A stretch of DNA of 64,000 nucleotides, taken from contig NZ_FONG01000026.1 in the NCBI RefSeq assembly GCF_900112845.1, forward strand, positions 1-64,000, written 5' to 3'. This document shows positions 8,701 through 16,555 of the stretch, in pieces. This stretch comes from Actinacidiphila alni (lineage in GTDB: Bacteria > Actinomycetota > Actinomycetes > Streptomycetales > Streptomycetaceae). The translations under genes were made by a program, and so were the position numbers. Positions within the stretch are counted from its first letter, which is position 1; every line of letters starts with the position of its first letter. Under the pieces are notes generated by a model. That model did not search any database and was not told the origin of the DNA. It saw nothing but the letters and a program-made list of their open reading frames with translations.

Positions 8701-9241
8701 GCGCGGGCAGGCCCTTGGTCAGCGCGGGGAAGGGTCCCGGCGCGGAGCGCAGCACCTTGGCGGCGAGCTGGTAGCGGGTGGCGTCGGCGAGCAGCCGGGC
8801 GCCGGGCTCCAGGCCGATCCGCATGCCGTGGTCCTTCAGCAGCTGCCCGGCGAAGGCGTGGTACGTGGAGATCCGCGGGTCGCCGGGCGGGTGTGCCGCG
8901 TCGCCCTCGGCGGCCGGATCGGGGTCCGGGTCGGTGATGCCGGCGCGGGCCAGCGCCTTGCCGACGCGTTCGGCCAGCTCGCCGGCGGCTTTGTTGGTGA
9001 AGGTCAGCCCGAGGACCTGCTCGGGGGCCACCTGCCCGGTGCCGGTCAGCCACACCACGCGCGCGGCCATCACCGTCGTCTTGCCGGAACCGGCCCCGGC
9101 CACGATCACGCCCGGCGCGAGCGGCGCGGTCACGCACGCCATCTGCTCCGGGGTGAACGGGATCCCCAGCAGCTCCTTGAGCTGTTCGGGATCGCTGAGA
9201 GGGGCTGCCACCCTGGTGAGGCTAGCCGCCCTGGCCGACAC
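5729..9241 (-). CDS. adnB: AdnB-type helicase-nuclease subunit
   Basis: A 1170-residue UvrD-like motor fused to a RecB-type nuclease. Walker A AGAGSGKTTVM is near residue 50, followed by LLDEYQDTS, GDPCQAIYGWRG and SENRRSGGRL motifs. A strongly acidic, Pro/Glu-rich linker (EPFEPFEPVEDEP) spans roughly residues 830-910. The C-terminal nuclease shows GTRFHAWIESRF, GRMDAVY, LDWKTG and QLAVYRLAW. AdnAB is the actinobacterial RecBCD-like end-resection machine. Its partner lies 87 bases upstream on the same strand, so they are probably co-transcribed. GTG at 9241 was chosen; a GTG at 9211 is an alternative. Confidence 0.9.
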   Translation of the reverse strand: MSARAASLTRVAAPLSDPEQLKELLGIPFTPEQMACVTAPLAPGVIVAGAGSGKTTVMAARVVWLTGTGQVAPEQVLGLTFTNKAAGELAERVGKALARAGITDPDPDPAAEGDAAHPPGDPRISTYHAFAGQLLKDHGMRIGLEPGARLLADATRYQLAAKVLRSAPGPFPALTKGLPALVGDLLALEGELAEHLVPVGRLTAYDTRLDEELAGIDPARRGYAWAREVKQAVRARLDLAGLAAAYRDEKRSRELLDFGDQIALSATLAQSRAEVGAILRDQYRVVLLDEYQDTSVAQRLLLAGLFGDGTGHAVTAVGDPCQAIYGWRGASVANLDDFPRHFAYADGRPADRYALSENRRSGGRLLDLANTLAVELRARHEGVEALRPAPGAEGDGQVRCALLPSQDDEITWLADTLAHLVRTGTPPGEIAVLCRTATHFADIHAALVARDIPVEVVGLSGLLHLPEVADLVAVCEVLHDPTANAALVRLLTGPRWRIGARDLALLGRRARQLVRYGPGADDGRDPLAAAVEGVDPAEVISLADALETFLHPPDKEPEPDLPFSPEARVRFARIAAEIRDLRRALADPLMDVLHRVLAVTGLEVELSASPHALAARRRETLHAFLDIAAGFAALDGEATLLAFLGFLHTAIQYEKGLDSSLPGGENTVKVLTAHKSKGLEWDVVAVPGLVAKGFPSERGRELWPNNAKVLPHGLRGDAGTLPDVPEWTRAGLDGFRDAMKEHQRIEELRLGYVTFTRPRSLLLGSGHWWGPSQKKPFGPSAFLDALREHCEAGHGEIDHWTEEPAEGEENPALAVPVDHPWPLPLDPAALERRRQAARTVLAYVAEPASEEASVTEGQAAEGEPFEPFEPVEDEPYDSAEDEPFDPEDWETLPTARPDTARPAGALPGLVPEQAAEPEAGAGSVPGPVPDADTELLPEEARLVASWDRDLGALADELRRARAGVREVPLPPALTATQLLRLAADPDGLAKDLARPMPRPPAPAARRGTRFHAWIESRFDARPLFGPEELPGVEGGEDEIADEHDLAALKDAFLRTPYADRTPYRVEFPFHLVLAGRVIRGRMDAVYREESGDGDVNGDGVTYEILDWKTGRATDADPLQLAVYRLAWAEHAGVPPDRVSAAFLHIRTGALVRPADLPDRAALERLLGPGT

Positions 9242-9328
9242 CCGGGACGCCGGAACCTCCCGTTCCGCGACGCGCCGGGTGCTGTACCGCGTGCCGCGCC
9301 GTGTGCCGCGCCGTGTGCGGGGAGGGGC

Positions 9329-12300
9329 TCACTCCACGACCTGCCGCCCCTCCGGGCGGGCCGTACAGGCGCCGCGGAAGGCGCAGTTGGCGCAATGCTG
9401 GCCGGTGGAGGGGGTGAAGCGTTCGTCCAGGACGCGGCCCGCGGCCTCGGCCAGCAGCTCCTCGGCCCACGCACCCTCCAGCGCGCCCTGGTGCTGGACG
9501 GCGGGCAGCGTGTCGCCGCCGTCGCGGCGGGCGGCGCCCAGGCGCAGCTGGACAAGTTCGGCGCCGCCGGAGGGCGGCCGGGTGTCGTTGAAGAGCGGGT
9601 CGACGGCGCCTTCGCGGACGGCGAGCTGGTAGACCGCGAGCTGGGCGTGGTGGGCGACCTCGGCGGCGGTGGGTTTGGCGCGGCCGGTCTTGAAGTCGAC
9701 GATGTAGGCGTTGCCCTCGGCGTCGGTCTCGACCCGGTCCATACTGCCGCGGATCCGGACCCGGGCGTCGCCCGCCTCCAGGGTGACGTCGAAGCCGTGC
9801 TCGGTGGCGACGGGCGTACGGCCGCGCTCCAGGACGTGCCAGCGCAGGAAGCGTTCGAGGACGGCGCGGGCGTTGTCCTTCTCCTGCCGGGACTTCCACG
9901 GCGCGTCGAAGGCGAGGGCGTCCCAGACGGAGTCCAGGCGCTCCATGAGCACGTCGAGGTCGGCGGGGGCGCGGCCGGAGGCGACCTCGTCGGCGAGGAC
10001 GTGCACGACGTTGCCGAAGCCCTGGGCCGCGGTGGACGGCGGCTCCGCCTTGACCTCGCGGCCCAGGAACCATTGCAGGGCGCAGGTGTTGGCGAGCTGG
10101 TCGAGGGCGCTGCCGGACAGCACGACCGGCTGGTCACGGTCGCGCACGGGGACGGTGGAACGGGTCGGCTCGTACAGGCCCCACCAGCGGTCGGGGTGCG
10201 CGGCCGGGACGAGGGCGTGGCCGTCGTCGTGGAGCGAGGCGAGGGTGGCGAGCCGGCGCGCGGCGGCGTCGCGCAGCGCCGGGGAGGCGGCCGGGTCGAC
10301 GGTGGTGGCGCGCAGTTCGGCGACGAGCGCGGCGACGGCCAGCGGGCGGCGGGCGCGGTGGGTGACGTCCTGCGGGGCGACGCCGAGTTCGGTGAGCAGG
10401 CGGGAGGGCTGGTCGCCGTCGTCGTTGGCCGACTTCACGGCGGTGACCAGCAGGCGTTCACGGGCGCGGGTGGCCGCCACGTAGAACAGCCGGCGCTCCT
10501 CGGCGAGCAGCGCGCCCTGGCCGAGCGGCGGGGCGAGGCCGTCGGTGCCGATCCGGTCGGCTTCCAGCAGGGAGCCGCGGCGCCGCAGGTCGGGCCAGAC
10601 GCCCTCCTGGACGCCCGCCACGACCACCAGCCGCCACTCCAGGCCCTTGGCGCGGTGCGCGGTCATCAGGCGTACGGCGTCGGGGCGTACGGCCGGGCCG
10701 CCGAGGGTGTCCGCGGCGATGTCGTGGGCGGACAGCTCCTCGATGAGGTTGAGGGCGCCGCGACCGCCGGTGCGTTCCTCGGCGCGGGCGGCGGTCTCGA
10801 ACAGCGCGCACACCGCGTCCAGGTCACGGTCGGCGTTGCGGCCCGCCGCGCCGCCGCGCAGCGCCGCCCGCTCCAGCCGGTCCGGCCACGGCGTGCCCTG
10901 CCACAGGCCCCACAGGGCGTCCTGCGCGGTGCCGCCGCCCGCCAGCGCGTCCCTGGCCGCCCGCAGCAGCGCCCCCAGCCGCTGCGCGCCCCGCGCGTGC
11001 GCCGGATCGTGCGCCGTCAGCCGCTCCGGCTCCCCCACCGCCTCCGCGATCAGCTCGTCCGACCCGCGCGGTACGGCCCGGCCCGCGGCCCGCTCCTCCT
11101 CCCGCAACGCCCGCCCCAGCCGCCGCAGATCCGCGGCGTCCATGCCGCCGAGCGGCGACGTGAGCAGCGTGACGGCGTCCTCGACCCCGACGACGACCCG
11201 TGGCGCCGTGGCCCCGCCATCGTCTGCGGCGTCCGGCGCGGGAGATTCGGCGTCCTCCGGCGCAGGCGCGACGTCCGTGTCGCCAGGAAGCTCAGGCGCA
11301 GCCGATTCCGCAGCCGATTCCGCTGCCAGGCGGAGGGCCAGGAGGAGGGGGGCGACGGCGGGTTCGGCGTGGAGGGGGATGTCGGGGGCGTCGAGGTGGA
11401 CGGGGACGCCGGCGGTGGTGAGGGCGCGGCGGAGGGCCGGGAGGGGGGCGGCGGCGCGGAGGAGTACGGCCATGTCGTGCCAGGGGACGCCGTCCTCCAG
11501 GTGGGCGCGGCGCAGTACGTCGGCGATGCCGTCGAGTTCGGCGCCCGAGGTCGGATACGTACGGACGGCCACGCTGCCGTCGGACCGTACGGCGTGCAGC
11601 TCGCGGTGCTTGCGGACGGCCGCGGCGGGCAGCTTCGGCAGCGGCATCCGTGCGGTGAGCCGCCGGGTCGCGTCCAGCAGCCCGGCCCCGGACCGCCGGG
11701 AGACGGTGAGCACCTGGACGGGCGCGGCCTTCCGGCCGCGCGGCGGGAAGTCGGTGGGGAAGTCGAGGATGCCGTTGATGTCGGCGCCGCGGAAGGCGTA
11801 GATCGACTGGTCGGGGTCGCCGAAGGCGACCAGGGTGCGGCCCTGCCCGGCCAGGGCGCGCAGCAGCCGCACCTGCGCCGGGTCGGTGTCCTGGTACTCG
11901 TCGACGTACACCGCGTCGTAGCGCCCGGCCAGCTCCGCGTACACCTCGGGGCGTTCGGCGAGCAGCGCGGCCCGGTGCACGAGTTCGGTGTAGTCGATGA
12001 CCCCTTGGAGGTCGCTGACCTCCAGGTATTCGTCGAGGAAGGCCGCCGCCGCGATCCAGTCGGGGCGGCCGATCCGGCGCGCGAAGGCGGCGAGCGCGCG
12101 TGGGCCGAGCCCCAGTTCGCGGCTGCGCGCCAGCACCGCGCGCACCTCGTCGGCGAAACCGCGGGTGGTACGGGCGGCCTTGAGGTCGGTGGGCCAGTGG
12201 AAACGGGCCCGCCCGTCCCGTTCCAGCGCGGCCTCGCCGGCCAGCAGTTCGCGTACCAGCAGGTCCTGCTCCGGGCCGGACAGCAGTCTGACCGGGTCGG

Positions 12301-12781
12301 CGAACAGGTCGGGCGCCTGGTGCGCGCGGACCAGGGCGTAGCAGAAGGAGTGGAAGGTGGCGGCGTGCGGCGCGACGACCGGCCCCTCCGCACCAGGACC
12401 CCCCGCCCCGCCGTCAGTCCCCGGCCCCGCCCCCGGTTCCGCGGCGGCCCGCGCCGCCATCCGGTCGCGCAGTTCGACGGCCGCCTTGCGGCTGAAGGTG
12501 AGGACGAGGATGCGGCCGGGGTCGGTACCGCGCCGCACCCGCGCGGTGACCGCCTCGACGAGCGTGGTCGTCTTGCCGGTGCCGGGCCCGGCCAGTACCA
12601 GCAGTGGTCCCTCGCGGTGCTCAACCACCGCGCGCTGTGCCGCGTCCAGCACAGGAGGCGCCGCGGCCACCGGCGGCGTCCGCACCAGCCGGTATCCGCC
12701 GCCCGCGGCGCGGTGCGTCTGGTGCGGCACGGCCGAGGTGGCGGCGGAGGATGCGGCCGAGGAGAGGGAGGGGGGTGTCAC
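9329..12781 (-). CDS. adnA: AdnA-type helicase-nuclease subunit
   Basis: A 1150-residue partner of the downstream adnB. Walker A AGPGTGKTTTL is near residue 65, with VYVDEYQDTD and GDPDQSIYAFRG. The C-terminal RecB-like nuclease shows GNVVHVLADEV, GSMDRVET, VDFKTGRAK and QLAVYQLAV. A Cys before the nuclease (NTCALQWFLG) and three Cys near the end (HCANCAFRGAC) form the usual four-Cys iron-sulfur clamp of AddB/AdnA-like nucleases. The long Ala/Pro-rich N-terminus (about 45 residues) is low complexity. Start GTG at 12781 is the most upstream candidate and has no clear ribosome site. Order and family match Rv3202c-Rv3201c. Confidence 0.9.
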   Translation of the reverse strand: MTPPSLSSAASSAATSAVPHQTHRAAGGGYRLVRTPPVAAAPPVLDAAQRAVVEHREGPLLVLAGPGTGKTTTLVEAVTARVRRGTDPGRILVLTFSRKAAVELRDRMAARAAAEPGAGPGTDGGAGGPGAEGPVVAPHAATFHSFCYALVRAHQAPDLFADPVRLLSGPEQDLLVRELLAGEAALERDGRARFHWPTDLKAARTTRGFADEVRAVLARSRELGLGPRALAAFARRIGRPDWIAAAAFLDEYLEVSDLQGVIDYTELVHRAALLAERPEVYAELAGRYDAVYVDEYQDTDPAQVRLLRALAGQGRTLVAFGDPDQSIYAFRGADINGILDFPTDFPPRGRKAAPVQVLTVSRRSGAGLLDATRRLTARMPLPKLPAAAVRKHRELHAVRSDGSVAVRTYPTSGAELDGIADVLRRAHLEDGVPWHDMAVLLRAAAPLPALRRALTTAGVPVHLDAPDIPLHAEPAVAPLLLALRLAAESAAESAAPELPGDTDVAPAPEDAESPAPDAADDGGATAPRVVVGVEDAVTLLTSPLGGMDAADLRRLGRALREEERAAGRAVPRGSDELIAEAVGEPERLTAHDPAHARGAQRLGALLRAARDALAGGGTAQDALWGLWQGTPWPDRLERAALRGGAAGRNADRDLDAVCALFETAARAEERTGGRGALNLIEELSAHDIAADTLGGPAVRPDAVRLMTAHRAKGLEWRLVVVAGVQEGVWPDLRRRGSLLEADRIGTDGLAPPLGQGALLAEERRLFYVAATRARERLLVTAVKSANDDGDQPSRLLTELGVAPQDVTHRARRPLAVAALVAELRATTVDPAASPALRDAAARRLATLASLHDDGHALVPAAHPDRWWGLYEPTRSTVPVRDRDQPVVLSGSALDQLANTCALQWFLGREVKAEPPSTAAQGFGNVVHVLADEVASGRAPADLDVLMERLDSVWDALAFDAPWKSRQEKDNARAVLERFLRWHVLERGRTPVATEHGFDVTLEAGDARVRIRGSMDRVETDAEGNAYIVDFKTGRAKPTAAEVAHHAQLAVYQLAVREGAVDPLFNDTRPPSGGAELVQLRLGAARRDGGDTLPAVQHQGALEGAWAEELLAEAAGRVLDERFTPSTGQHCANCAFRGACTARPEGRQVVE

Positions 12782-12861
12782 GTGGTTCGCCGGTTCTGTC
12801 GGTGCCTGGAGCGGATGCGGTGTCCGGACGCGGTCCGGGGCTCGGGTGCGGTCCGGGACGC

Positions 12862-12920
12862 GGTTCGGTACGCGGATTCGGTTCGGTACGCGGATTCGAT
12901 TCGGGACGCGGGTGCGGTTC
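12862..12920. repeat. 18-bp tandem repeat (minisatellite) upstream of adnA
   Basis: Two identical 18-bp units (12862-12879 and 12880-12897, starting GGTTCGGTACGCGG) are followed by a diverged third unit. Related sequence extends to the left to about 12830. It sits in the 284-base gap between the alkyltransferase-like gene and adnA. No promoter could be picked out there, but the repeats lie in its likely 5' region. Confidence 0.7.
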
Positions 12921-13065
12921 CGTACGTACGGGTCGGCGCGGCGCGCGGCCCGTCCGTACGGGAGAGGACGACGCTACGCCACGCGCGGGGTGTACTCCGT
13001 ACGGACGGCGCAAACCCGTACGGCGCCGCCCATGACGGAAGCTGGGGAGCATGACTTCCCGGCCG

Positions 13066-13437
13066 TCAGCCGTCGCCGCCCTCCGCGGGCCCGGCCGCGC
13101 CCCCGTCCCAGCGGGCCCTGCGCATGTCGACGCGCGGTATGTGCCCGTCGGCGGCGGGGCCGCGGACGCGCAGCGGGGTGCCCTCGGCGCGGTAGGCGGC
13201 CAGCGCCCGCAGCTCGTGGCCGGGCAGCAGCGTCCCGTCGGAGCGCACGACACGCCACCACGGCACACCGCCGCCGTACAGCGCCATGACTCGGCCGACC
13301 TGCCGCGGCCCGCCCTCGCCCAGGTATTCGGCGACGTCCCCGTATGTCATCACGCGTCCCGGCGGGATCAGATCTACGGTGTCCAGCACCCGCTCCGCGT
13401 ACTCCGTGGGGGCACCGGGGTCGAACTCCTCGCTCAT
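13066..13437 (-). CDS. Alkyltransferase-like (ATL) DNA-damage recognition protein
   Basis: A 123-residue protein with the MGMT C-terminal DNA-binding fold: IPPGRVMTYGDVAEYLG, a GGPRQVGRVM arginine-finger region, and PWWRVVRSDG at about residues 59-68. In true O6-alkylguanine transferases this last motif is PCHRV with the acceptor Cys. Here Trp60 replaces the Cys and Trp61 the His. ATL proteins with PWHRV bind alkylated bases and recruit nucleotide excision repair without alkyl transfer, and that role fits. ATG at 13437 (MSEEFDPG) was preferred over a TTG at 13467. Context matches the Rv3204 position next to adnAB. Confidence 0.85.
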   Translation of the reverse strand: MSEEFDPGAPTEYAERVLDTVDLIPPGRVMTYGDVAEYLGEGGPRQVGRVMALYGGGVPWWRVVRSDGTLLPGHELRALAAYRAEGTPLRVRGPAADGHIPRVDMRRARWDGGAAGPAEGGDG

Positions 13438-13526
13438 CCGAACAATCCTGCACCAGACCACCGACAACGGGGGGTTACGGTCCCATTCGCAGACCTCTCA
13501 TGCCACCATCGTCCGGGCGGTGACTG

Positions 13527-16439
13527 GTGATACGAGATCAAGAAGAAGAGACGGCTGGTGAGCAGCAGCAGGGCGCGGAGCGGGCCGGGGCGGCCGACCG
13601 CGCTCCCGGCGCGCTGCCCGCGGGCTCCGAAGCGCTGCCCGCGGTGAGCACTCCCGGAGAGAGTACGTCGGCACGGAGCACGTCCGGAAGAAACGGTTCC
13701 GGAAAGGCCACCGGCTCGGGGAAGGCCGCCGACTCCGGAAAAACCGCCGGCTCCGGAAAAGCCACCGGTTCGGAAGCGGCCGCCGGTTCGGAAAAGGCCG
13801 CGCCCGCCGCCCCCGGCCGGACCTCCGGTCCCAAACCCGGCACCGTCCTGGTCGACGAACCGCTGCTCGCCGCCCGCGTGCACCGCCCCGCCGACCTGAT
13901 GCGCTTCCTGTTCGGCCTGCTCGGCATCGCCGTGGTGCTGGCGATCGCGGGCTTCGCGCACGCGACCACGACCGGCCTGGAGACCGACATCTCCAAGGGC
14001 GCCGACCACGCGCCGGACGCCCTGTCGTCCTTCGCGGGCCTGACGGCCAGCATCGCCGTCCTGATCGTGCCGGTCGCCTTCGCGATCGAGCGGCTGGTCA
14101 AACGGGACGGGCTGCGGATCGCCGACGGCGTGCTGGCCGCCGTCCTCGCGCACGGCACGGCGCTGGCCACCGACTTGTGGGTGACGAGTTCCGCGCCGAA
14201 TCCGATCCAGGAGGCGCTGACCCACGACGCGCCGGGCGGCACTGGCCTGACCGACCCCGTGCACGGCTATCTCGCGCCCGTCATCGCCTATGTGACGGCG
14301 GTCGGCATGGCGCGCAGGCCGCGCTGGCGGGTCGCGCTGTGGTTCGTGCTGCTGCTGGACGCCTTCGCGGTGCTGGTCGGCGGCTACACCACGCCGTTCT
14401 CGATCGCGGTGACCGTGCTGATCGGCTGGACGGTCGCCTACGGCACGGTCTACGCGGTCGGCTCGCCGAATGTGCGCCCCACCGGTCAGCACCTGCTCGC
14501 CGGGCTGCGCCGGGTCGGTTTCGCGCCGCTGACCGCGCGCCGCGTGGAGCCGGCCGGGCCCGAACCCGCGGACTCCGACCGCGGCCGGGCGTATCTGGTG
14601 ACGCTGGAGGACGGGCCGCCGCTGGACGTGACGGTCGTCGACCGCGAACAGCAGGCGCACGGCTTCTTCTACCGGCTGTGGCGGCGGCTGGCCCTGGTCG
14701 GCGGGATCACCCAGCGGCGCAGCCTGCTCTCGCTGCGGCAGGCGCTGGAGCAGGAGGCGCTGCTGGCGTACGCGGCGATCGCCGCGGGCGCCAACGCGCC
14801 GAAGCTGATCGCCACCTCCGAGCTGGGCCCGGACGCGGTGATGCTGGTCTACGAGCACATCGGCGGCCGGCGCTTCGACGCGCTGGACGACGAGGAGATC
14901 ACCGACGAGCTGCTGCGCGAGGCGTGGACGCAGGTACGGGCGCTCCAGTCGCGGCGGATCGCGCACCGCCGGCTGGTCGGCGACTCGCTGCTGGTGGACG
15001 AGGGCCGCCGGGTGTTCCTGACCGAGCTGCGCGGCGGTGAGATCGCGGCCGGCGACATCGTGCTGCGGATGGACATCGCGCAGATGCTCACCACGCTGGC
15101 GCTGCGGGTCGGCCCGGAGCGCGCGGTGGCCTCCGCGCTGGCCGTCCTCGGCCCCGACTCGGTCGCGGACTCGCTGCCGCTGCTCCAGCCGATCGCGCTG
15201 AGCCGGGACACCCGCGCGCAGCTCAAGGCGCTGGCGCGGGCCCGCGCGCAGCGGGAGCGGGACGCGGTGCTGGCCGCCGCGGACGCCGAGAAGGAGGCGC
15301 GGGTCGCGGAGCGCGCGCACGGCGCGGACTCCGGCCGGCACGGCGCGACCGAGGTCACCGCCGAGTCCAAGTCGGCGTCCAAGGCCGAGCGCAAGGCGGA
15401 GAAGCGGGCCATAGAGGACGCCCTGGAGGAGGCCCGCGAGGAGGATCTGCTCGCCCGGATCCGGCAGCAGGTGCTGCTGATCCGGCCGCAGGCGCCGGTC
15501 GAGCCGGTCCGCCTGGAGCGGATCAAGCCGCGCACCCTGATCACGGTGATCGCGGGCGCCTTCGCCGCGTATTTCCTGCTGTCCCAGCTGAGTTCCGTGC
15601 CGATCGGCGACGCGATCGCCAACGCCGACTGGCGCTGGGCGGTGGTCGCGGTCCTCGGGTCCGCGGCCAGTTACGTCGCCGCCGCGTGCGCGCTGGCCGG
15701 TTTCGTGCCCGAGCGGCTGTCGCTGGTGAGGACGGTGCTGGCGCAGGTCGCCGGGTCGTTCGTGAAGCTGGTGGCGCCGGCGGCCGTCGGCGGTGTCGCG
15801 CTCAACACCCGCTACCTGCAGAAGGCGGGCGTCCGGCCGGGCCTGGCGGTGGCGAGCGTCGGCGCCTCCCAACTGGTGGGCCTGGGCGCGCATGTGATGC
15901 TGCTGATGACCTTCGGCTTCATCACCGGTACGGAGAAGACGCCGTCGCTGTCGCCGTCCCGTACGGTGATGGCCGGACTGCTGACCGCGGGCGTGCTGGT
16001 GCTGGTGGTCACCGCGGTGCCGGCGCTGCGGAAGTTCGTCTCGACCCGGGTCCGCGCGCTGTTCGCCGGTGTGGTGCCGCGCATGCTGGACGTCCTCCAG
16101 CGGCCCGCGAAGCTGCTCACCGGCATCGGCGGCACCCTGATGCTGACGGTGACCTTCGTGGTCTGCCTGGACGGCTGTGTGCGCGCCTTCGGCGGGCACC
16201 TGAGCTACGCGGCGATCGCCGTGGTGTTCCTCGCGGGCAACGCGCTGGGGTCCGCGGCGCCGACCCCGGGCGGTGTCGGCGCGGTCGAACTCGCCCTGAC
16301 CGGTGGTCTGATCGCGGCCGGCCTGCCGAAGGAGGTCGCGACCCCCGCGGTGCTCTTCTTCCGGCTGCTGACCTTCTGGCTGCCGGTGCTGCCGGGCTGG
16401 ATCTCCTTCACCCACCTGACGCGCAAGGGCGAGCTGTAG
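13527..16439 (+). CDS. Multidomain membrane protein: kinase-like domain plus lysylphosphatidylglycerol-synthase-type (UPF0104) transmembrane domain
   Basis: A 970-residue integral membrane protein. Residues about 1-110 are a Ser/Gly/Lys-rich disordered tail with a repeated GSGKATGS/DSGKTAGS pattern. Several transmembrane helices follow (about 125-330). A soluble aminoglycoside-kinase-like region (about 330-580) contains VMLVYEHIGGRR and LLVDEGRRVFLTEL. A charged coiled-coil-like linker follows, then about eight helices (about 670-970) with the GSAAPTPGGVGAVEL motif of the LPG synthase/UPF0104 flippase family. The last domain normally moves or synthesises lipids. The full architecture suggests a lipid or glycolipid flippase with a regulatory pseudo-kinase; the substrate is unknown. 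Start GTG at 13527. A strong terminator follows. Confidence 0.8.
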   Translation: MIRDQEEETAGEQQQGAERAGAADRAPGALPAGSEALPAVSTPGESTSARSTSGRNGSGKATGSGKAADSGKTAGSGKATGSEAAAGSEKAAPAAPGRTSGPKPGTVLVDEPLLAARVHRPADLMRFLFGLLGIAVVLAIAGFAHATTTGLETDISKGADHAPDALSSFAGLTASIAVLIVPVAFAIERLVKRDGLRIADGVLAAVLAHGTALATDLWVTSSAPNPIQEALTHDAPGGTGLTDPVHGYLAPVIAYVTAVGMARRPRWRVALWFVLLLDAFAVLVGGYTTPFSIAVTVLIGWTVAYGTVYAVGSPNVRPTGQHLLAGLRRVGFAPLTARRVEPAGPEPADSDRGRAYLVTLEDGPPLDVTVVDREQQAHGFFYRLWRRLALVGGITQRRSLLSLRQALEQEALLAYAAIAAGANAPKLIATSELGPDAVMLVYEHIGGRRFDALDDEEITDELLREAWTQVRALQSRRIAHRRLVGDSLLVDEGRRVFLTELRGGEIAAGDIVLRMDIAQMLTTLALRVGPERAVASALAVLGPDSVADSLPLLQPIALSRDTRAQLKALARARAQRERDAVLAAADAEKEARVAERAHGADSGRHGATEVTAESKSASKAERKAEKRAIEDALEEAREEDLLARIRQQVLLIRPQAPVEPVRLERIKPRTLITVIAGAFAAYFLLSQLSSVPIGDAIANADWRWAVVAVLGSAASYVAAACALAGFVPERLSLVRTVLAQVAGSFVKLVAPAAVGGVALNTRYLQKAGVRPGLAVASVGASQLVGLGAHVMLLMTFGFITGTEKTPSLSPSRTVMAGLLTAGVLVLVVTAVPALRKFVSTRVRALFAGVVPRMLDVLQRPAKLLTGIGGTLMLTVTFVVCLDGCVRAFGGHLSYAAIAVVFLAGNALGSAAPTPGGVGAVELALTGGLIAAGLPKEVATPAVLFFRLLTFWLPVLPGWISFTHLTRKGEL

Positions 16440-16478
16440 CACCCGCCGTACGGCCCCGGAAACGATCACGACAACGGC

Positions 16479-16520
16479 GAAGGCCCGCCGTACGGAGCGG
16501 ACTCCGTACGGCGGGCCTTC
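16479..16520. terminator. 19-bp perfect hairpin, bidirectional terminator
   Basis: GAAGGCCCGCCGTACGGAG (16479-16497) pairs perfectly with 16502-16520 around CGGA. It lies between converging genes. One of the longest perfect stems in the window. Confidence 0.8.
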
Positions 16521-16555
16521 GGGGCACCGTCCCGCGGGTGGCGGGAACGGGCCTT

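Noticed and set aside
12830..12920. CRISPR-like or coding interpretation of the tandem repeats
   Set aside because: The units are contiguous 18-mers without spacers, so not CRISPR. Arg/Pro/Glu-rich frames through them have no start or domain support.
5687..13054. A 2455-codon + strand open frame across adnB/adnA
   Set aside because: It is the antisense shadow of two genes with clear helicase-nuclease motifs. Its composition (Gly/Arg/Val/Asp) and lack of domains are typical of high-GC antisense frames. The same applies to long frames at 1693-4377, 13434-16649, 41548-43968 and 49528-53181.
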